This document shows, piece by piece, positions 5,766 through 9,297 of a stretch of 9,297 nucleotides of DNA. This DNA is from GWB1-54-5 sp035290085 (GTDB lineage: Bacteria; Patescibacteriota; Gracilibacteria; Peribacterales; Peribacteraceae). Numbering within the stretch: position 1 is the first letter of the stretch; each line of letters starts with the position of its first letter. The translations under genes were made by a program, and so were the position numbers. Below the pieces are notes generated by a model. That model saw nothing but the letters and a program-made list of their open reading frames with translations. It was not told the origin of the DNA and did not search any database. The stretch lies in contig DATDVK010000001.1 in assembly GCA_035290085.1 (NCBI GenBank), forward strand, positions 1 through 9,297, written 5' to 3'.

Positions 5766-7475
5766 ATGCCCGGACAGAACACGCAATTGCGCAACGTCTA
5801 TGCCGAGAAGGCACTGGAACAGATACCGCGTCTGCTGAGCCTCCAGGACCGCAACCGGTACTCCCCGACGTACGGATGCTTCAAAAGAGCATTCTGGATG
5901 GACAAAACGGTGGACTACCACGATGGTTTGCCACAGTACGGCTCGCTCTCCCTCGCTCTGGCATACACCCAGAACATGCCGGGGAATATCTTCAAAGACC
6001 AGGAGAAGATGCGGGAATGGACAATCGCCGGGATGAAGTACTGGGCGAAAATCCAGCACCGTGACGGCTCGTACGATGAGTTCTATCCCAATGAGAGAGG
6101 ATGGACCGGCCCAACTGGCTTCCTGCTCTACGGCATGATACGCAGCTACATGCTCTTGAATGAGCGGGGGGATTTCCCGGGAATATTCAGGGATGAGTTC
6201 TTCTCGGCAGCACGTAGATCTGCCAACTACATCATCAAGTATGACGAGCACGGCGTGCTCGCAAACCACCATGCCATGGCAGTCCTGCCCGTCTTCTATA
6301 CGTACCATGTCCTGCAGGATCCTTCCCTGCTCGAAGGCTACGAGAAAAAACTGGCCAACTTCATGCAGTACCACCATGAGAAGGAAGGATGGAGCCTGGA
6401 GTACGATGGCGCGGACATCGGCTATCTCTCGGCCACCGTCAGCTTCCTCGGGAAGGTATACAAACTCAACAGAGATGAGCGCCTGCGGAAAGTCATGGAG
6501 GAAGCTACCGAATTCCTAAGCTACTTCGTCTACCCAAACGGCTTCTACGCGGGAAGCATGGGCAGCCGTCAGACGCTGCACTTCTATTCCCACGGTTGCG
6601 AAATCCTCGCGCCGGAAATGCCTCTCGCAGGGCGCGTCGCAGACGCGCTCCTCGTGAGTCTGAAAGAGGGAAAAATCGTCCCCGCAGCCATACAGTCGGA
6701 CAGGTATTTCCTCTACCGCATCCCCGAACACCTGGAATCGTACCTCGATTTCGGTGAACGCCGCGGGGAAGCGAAACTCCCATACGAGAGAGCAGACTTC
6801 CAGAAAGTATTCCCGGAGAGCCGCTTCTTCATCCGCAAACGCGGCCCGATCTACCTGCTCGGCAATGCAGCAAAAGGCGGCGTGATCAAGCTCTTCGATG
6901 TAGAGAGCAAGAAGCTGCTCCTCAATGATTGCGGCATCATCGGCGAAACAACACAAGGAGATGTGCTCACATCACAGTGGGTGAACAACGAATACTCATT
7001 CGAGCACAACGGAGATTCTTTTGCAGTCAGTGGTGCACTGAATCCGGTTCCCATGAGCAAGACATTTACACCACTCAAGCGCATCGTCTTCGTGCTCTTC
7101 ATGCTGCTCTTCGGATGGCATACGCGTCTGGCGTACTACATTAAAGGTATCATCCGAAAGATCCTCGTATTCACGAAGGCGAAGAAAGACGTGACATTCC
7201 GGAGGGAAGTTGCGCTCTCAGACCAACTCCTCCGCGTCCGCGACAGCATTGAGCTGAAAGGGAACACGACATTCTCATCCCTCCAGATCGGAGATGAGTT
7301 CTTCGTGCGCTACGTACCTCAATCCGCGTATTTCCAGTCACAGGAATTCGATGCAAAGGGATTCTTCCTCTCGGAAGAACAGCTTGCGATGCTCAATGAG
7401 AAGAAATCCATCGTGCTTGAACACACCGTTGACCTGAAGAGAGGGGCAATGGGCAACCTCACCGTTATTTCCTAG
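5766..7475 (+). CDS. Alpha/alpha-toroid (heparinase II/III-like) protein of unknown activity
   Basis: 569 residues. The first ~330 residues are helix-rich with aromatic and acidic clusters, and the last ~200 look beta-rich, the order seen in heparinase II/III and related polysaccharide lyases. Conserved-looking motifs are SPTYGCFKRAFW (33-44), DGLPQYGSLSLALAY (from 53), ANHHAMAV (166-173; N167, H168, H169), YDGADIGYLSAT (213 on) and GSRQTLHFYSHGCE (266-279). I recognise this as a type of protein found as 'hypothetical' or 'heparinase-like' in bacterial and archaeal glycan clusters; lyase, hydrolase or epimerase action is inference. There is no signal peptide. A short hydrophobic stretch (about 440-452, RIVFVLFMLLFGW) followed by basic residues may bind the membrane or be a buried insert. 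No Shine-Dalgarno sequence precedes the ATG. The 3' end overlaps the converging deacetylase gene by 11 bases. The gene is real; its function is uncertain. Confidence 0.85.
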   Translation: MPGQNTQLRNVYAEKALEQIPRLLSLQDRNRYSPTYGCFKRAFWMDKTVDYHDGLPQYGSLSLALAYTQNMPGNIFKDQEKMREWTIAGMKYWAKIQHRDGSYDEFYPNERGWTGPTGFLLYGMIRSYMLLNERGDFPGIFRDEFFSAARRSANYIIKYDEHGVLANHHAMAVLPVFYTYHVLQDPSLLEGYEKKLANFMQYHHEKEGWSLEYDGADIGYLSATVSFLGKVYKLNRDERLRKVMEEATEFLSYFVYPNGFYAGSMGSRQTLHFYSHGCEILAPEMPLAGRVADALLVSLKEGKIVPAAIQSDRYFLYRIPEHLESYLDFGERRGEAKLPYERADFQKVFPESRFFIRKRGPIYLLGNAAKGGVIKLFDVESKKLLLNDCGIIGETTQGDVLTSQWVNNEYSFEHNGDSFAVSGALNPVPMSKTFTPLKRIVFVLFMLLFGWHTRLAYYIKGIIRKILVFTKAKKDVTFRREVALSDQLLRVRDSIELKGNTTFSSLQIGDEFFVRYVPQSAYFQSQEFDAKGFFLSEEQLAMLNEKKSIVLEHTVDLKRGAMGNLTVIS

Positions 7476-8331
7476 CGCGGAGTTCTCTGTAGAGAGATGC
7501 CATGTCCACGAAACGGTACCCCTGCCCCTTCAACAGTTCTACGAGCCAGGAGAGGAGTGCAAACCCCTGCTCTTTCCGACGTCCGTACGCCAGACGGTAC
7601 GCCAGAGGGAGGCAATGAAAGTTCCCGGGAGTGAAGAAATCATGCAGATGGGAATCGATGACAAAGACGTGCGGCCAGTGAGCAGGTTCCCGGAGCTGAC
7701 GTTGCCAGAAGCGGCGTCCGCGGAGTTTGAGCATGCTTACGGTGACCCGGCGTCTTGAGTGGGCAAGCGCAGCAAATGGCAGCTCGAGGACTCCCCCTCT
7801 CCACATCCACGGTTCGGTAGGCAGTGCGCGGTAATCAAAGAACCCACGGCGGCGCGAGGGGAAGACGGAAGAATCGAACGCGTAACCGGCTCCGGAAAGG
7901 GCTTGTATATCGCCGGGATACAGCACCCCCTGAGGGGCACGGTACCCGAGCGACGGACGCCCGAAGAACGTGGAGAACACATCCTGTGCCTTCTGCATTT
8001 CTTCTGCAGAAGACACTCTGTACTGCTGAGTGTTGTGTGTGTGTGAATGCGCATGCACATCGAGATTCGCAGCCTGGAGGACACGGATACCGCCCTTGTT
8101 CCCCTGCAGGAGGGAAGTCACCACAAAACAACTGAGCGGGAGCTTCTTCGCGGCACAGAATGCAAGAACATCGTTCAGTGGCTTCTCTTCTTCCAGCAAT
8201 GCTGCAGTGCCGGTTCTCGCCCCGTAATCCGGCTCGATATCGCAGGTGAGCACCGCAGTACAAGGGAAGGTATCTATGGCGATTGCACGATCAATATCTC
8301 CCTGCAGGCGGATGGAATCTGAAACAGTCAC
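7465..8331 (-). CDS. Polysaccharide deacetylase (NodB homology, carbohydrate esterase family 4)
   Basis: 288-residue protein with the CE4 motif set: LTCDIEPDYG (28-37, with D31 as likely catalytic base and D35 or E33 near the metal), the metal-binding HSHTH (H95 and H99), GYRAPQG (R131), DSSVFPSR, and FVIDSHLHDFF with the late histidine. Such enzymes remove N- or O-acetyl groups from polysaccharides using a bound divalent metal. No signal peptide or membrane helix is seen, so it may act on an intermediate in the cytoplasm or be exported by another route (inference). The spacing D-I-E-P-D differs from the classic TFDDG motif but resembles the DVED-type subgroup. Start: no ATG exists in the first 111 codons; the GTG at 8331-8329 has TAGAAT at the leaderless distance upstream. 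It diverges from the second GT2 gene and converges on the toroid gene with an 11-base overlap. Confidence 0.93.
   Translation of the reverse strand: MTVSDSIRLQGDIDRAIAIDTFPCTAVLTCDIEPDYGARTGTAALLEEEKPLNDVLAFCAAKKLPLSCFVVTSLLQGNKGGIRVLQAANLDVHAHSHTHNTQQYRVSSAEEMQKAQDVFSTFFGRPSLGYRAPQGVLYPGDIQALSGAGYAFDSSVFPSRRRGFFDYRALPTEPWMWRGGVLELPFAALAHSRRRVTVSMLKLRGRRFWQRQLREPAHWPHVFVIDSHLHDFFTPGNFHCLPLAYRLAYGRRKEQGFALLSWLVELLKGQGYRFVDMASLYRELRARK
8034..8045. repeat. (TG)6 dinucleotide repeat inside the deacetylase active-site motif
   Basis: Twelve bases of perfect TG repeat on the plus strand, read on the minus strand as part of the codons for the HSHTHN metal-binding segment. It is short and may only reflect codon choice, but a slip of one unit would shift the frame within the active site. 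Confidence 0.8.
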
Positions 8332-8337
8332 TGAAAA

Positions 8338-8343
8338 ATTCTA
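8338..8343 (-). promoter_or_regulatory. Predicted leaderless -10 box of the deacetylase gene
   Basis: TAGAAT on the minus strand (8343-8338, 5/6 match) lies at -12 to -7 of the GTG start at 8331. No convincing -35 is seen 16-18 bases upstream. That position falls in the -10 of the divergent GT2 gene. Confidence 0.45.
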
Positions 8344-8364
8344 CACGAAAGCCTCCTATGCGCT

Positions 8365-8370
8365 TAGTAT
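8365..8370 (+). promoter_or_regulatory. Predicted leaderless -10 box of the second GT2 gene
   Basis: TAGTAT (4/6 match, with the conserved first TA and last T) lies at -12 to -7 of the ATG at 8377. No convincing -35 is seen; that position overlaps the -10 of the divergent deacetylase gene. No Shine-Dalgarno sequence sits at normal distance. Confidence 0.4.
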
Positions 8371-8376
8371 GAAGCC

Positions 8377-9261
8377 ATGATTTCCCTCATCATCCCTGCA
8401 TTCAATGAGGAGGGGGCAATACTCCAGACACTGGAGCGAGCCCACAAGGCATTGAACCAATGCGGAGACAGCTACGAAATAATCGTGGTGAACGATGGCA
8501 GTACGGATGAGACGGGTGCATTGCTCAGGAAAGCTGTACATCCTGCCGTAACCGTCGTGCACCACCACACGAACCGCGGGAACGGTGCTGCCGTCAAAAC
8601 AGGCATCCGCCATGCAAAAGGGAACATGCTCGCCCTTGTGGATGCGGATGGAACATACCCCATCAGCCGCTTCCCGAACCTGTACGAAGCAATGCGAAAA
8701 GAGAAAGCAGATATGGTTGTCGGCGCTCGCAGGATAAATCCAAGGACAGCGGGCCTGCACAACCGCATCGGAAAATGGATTCTTACAAAACTCGCTGTAC
8801 ACCTCACCCAAATGCACATACCGGACATCAACTCCGGAATGCGCATGATGGACCGCGCACTCGTTGAGCGCTTCATGCACCTTTTCCCGGACGGCTTCTC
8901 CTCTTGCATTACCATTACTCTCGCTGCTCTCACGAACGGATATAACGTCACGTTCATTCCTATCGACTACTACAAGCGCGTTGGAAAGAGCAAACTCTCC
9001 ACAGGTGTGTATGGCCCCCTGCATTTCATGTATTTCCTCACCATCATTGGCCGCATCATTCTCTACTTCAGGCCAATGCGGTTCTTTGTCGCGCCGAGTG
9101 TTCTCCTCTGCGTTCTTTCCCTCCTCACATTCATCATTGGAATCATCACTCAGAATCCTCTCGCACCGCTCGGACTCATTTTCCTTCTCGCAGGAATACA
9201 ACTGGCTTGCTTCGGCCTGCTCGCTGACATGATCGCGCGCTCCTCGCAGAGAAATCTGTGA
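8377..9261 (+). CDS. Family 2 glycosyltransferase with two C-terminal membrane helices, paralogue of the 4410 gene
   Basis: 294 residues. The GT-A domain shows SLIIPAFNEE (3-12), IIVVNDGSTDETG (35-47, with N39-D40 in place of the DD of its paralogue), NRGNGAAVKTGI (66-77), the DxD in LVDADGTYP (D89, D91), and HIPDINSGMRMMDRA. A YYKRVGKSKL segment matches the KRxGKSK loop of DPM1/GtrB-like polyprenyl-phosphate sugar synthases. Two hydrophobic helices fill about 237-284, and the end FGLLADMIA matches FGLLSDQIA of the paralogue. It probably makes a lipid-linked sugar donor at the inner membrane face; donor sugar unknown. The ATG at 8377 starts directly at the first beta strand. The gene is head-to-head with the deacetylase, with 45 bases between the start codons. 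Nothing recognisable follows it in the last 36 bases. Confidence 0.95.
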   Translation: MISLIIPAFNEEGAILQTLERAHKALNQCGDSYEIIVVNDGSTDETGALLRKAVHPAVTVVHHHTNRGNGAAVKTGIRHAKGNMLALVDADGTYPISRFPNLYEAMRKEKADMVVGARRINPRTAGLHNRIGKWILTKLAVHLTQMHIPDINSGMRMMDRALVERFMHLFPDGFSSCITITLAALTNGYNVTFIPIDYYKRVGKSKLSTGVYGPLHFMYFLTIIGRIILYFRPMRFFVAPSVLLCVLSLLTFIIGIITQNPLAPLGLIFLLAGIQLACFGLLADMIARSSQRNL

Positions 9262-9297
9262 TCAGAGAAGCTTCCACAGCGACCACCCCACCCCCCG

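Noticed and set aside
5457..6377. Long minus-strand open frame (306 codons)
   Set aside because: It spans two well-supported plus genes (acyltransferase and toroid protein) in antisense, has no recognisable motif, and has no matching start signal.
8003..8013. Palindrome around CTTCTGCAGAAG as a terminator or operator
   Set aside because: It lies in the middle of the deacetylase coding sequence, has no T-run, and is short enough to arise by chance.
8356..9201. Long minus-strand open frame (281 codons)
   Set aside because: Antisense to the second GT2 gene, whose catalytic motifs are unambiguous; the product is highly charged and matches nothing I recognise.
9262..9297. Possible terminator or new gene start after the last GT2 gene
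   Set aside because: Only 36 bases are available; there is no hairpin with a T-run, no start codon with a credible frame, and a C-rich end that carries no recognisable signal.

Overview
The window reads as part of a bacterial surface-glycan (cell-wall, capsule or S-layer/glycoprotein sugar) biosynthesis cluster. It is densely packed, with base composition by eye in the mid-50s % G+C. Nine protein genes cover almost everything. No rRNA, tRNA, CRISPR array, insertion sequence or convincing intrinsic terminator is visible. The standard genetic code fits: TGA serves as stop in three genes and no in-frame TGA interrupts any gene. I cannot name the host. Very compact gene spacing, little Shine-Dalgarno use and many -10 boxes placed directly in front of start codons would suit a streamlined lineage such as a candidate-phyla-radiation bacterium, or a Deinococcus-like leaderless translator, but this is only a guess.

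Layout, left to right: (1) GDP-mannose 4,6-dehydratase gmd, minus strand, its 3' end cut by the window edge. (2) A small class I SAM methyltransferase, plus. (3) A large polytopic membrane protein, probably a GT-C glycosyltransferase, minus, tail-to-tail with the methyltransferase. (4) A plus-strand run of four genes: a PF03706 (LPG synthase/AglD-type) membrane protein; a family 2 glycosyltransferase with two C-terminal membrane helices; a left-handed beta-helix acyltransferase; and a 569-residue alpha/alpha-toroid, heparinase-like protein. (5) A NodB-type polysaccharide deacetylase, minus, tail-to-tail with the toroid protein. (6) A second, paralogous family 2 glycosyltransferase with the same membrane tail, plus. 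The last 36 bases hold nothing I can identify.

How they may work together (inference): Gmd feeds a GDP-6-deoxyhexose branch. The two GT2 enzymes look like polyprenyl-phosphate sugar synthases (DPM1/GtrB/ArnC-like). The PF03706 protein may help flip or handle the lipid-linked sugar. The GT-C protein could use such donors outside the membrane. The acyltransferase, methyltransferase, deacetylase and toroid protein would decorate or trim the glycan.

The most unusual signal is regulatory. At five start codons (3418 minus, 3479 plus, 4410 plus, 8331 minus, 8377 plus) a -10-like hexamer sits exactly at -12 to -7, which predicts transcripts that begin at the start codon itself (leaderless mRNA), including two GTG starts. 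One gene (5263) instead has a clear Shine-Dalgarno sequence inside the preceding gene. The gene content itself looks like an ordinary, if little-characterised, glycan cluster; I do not see a clear new defence or mobile system.
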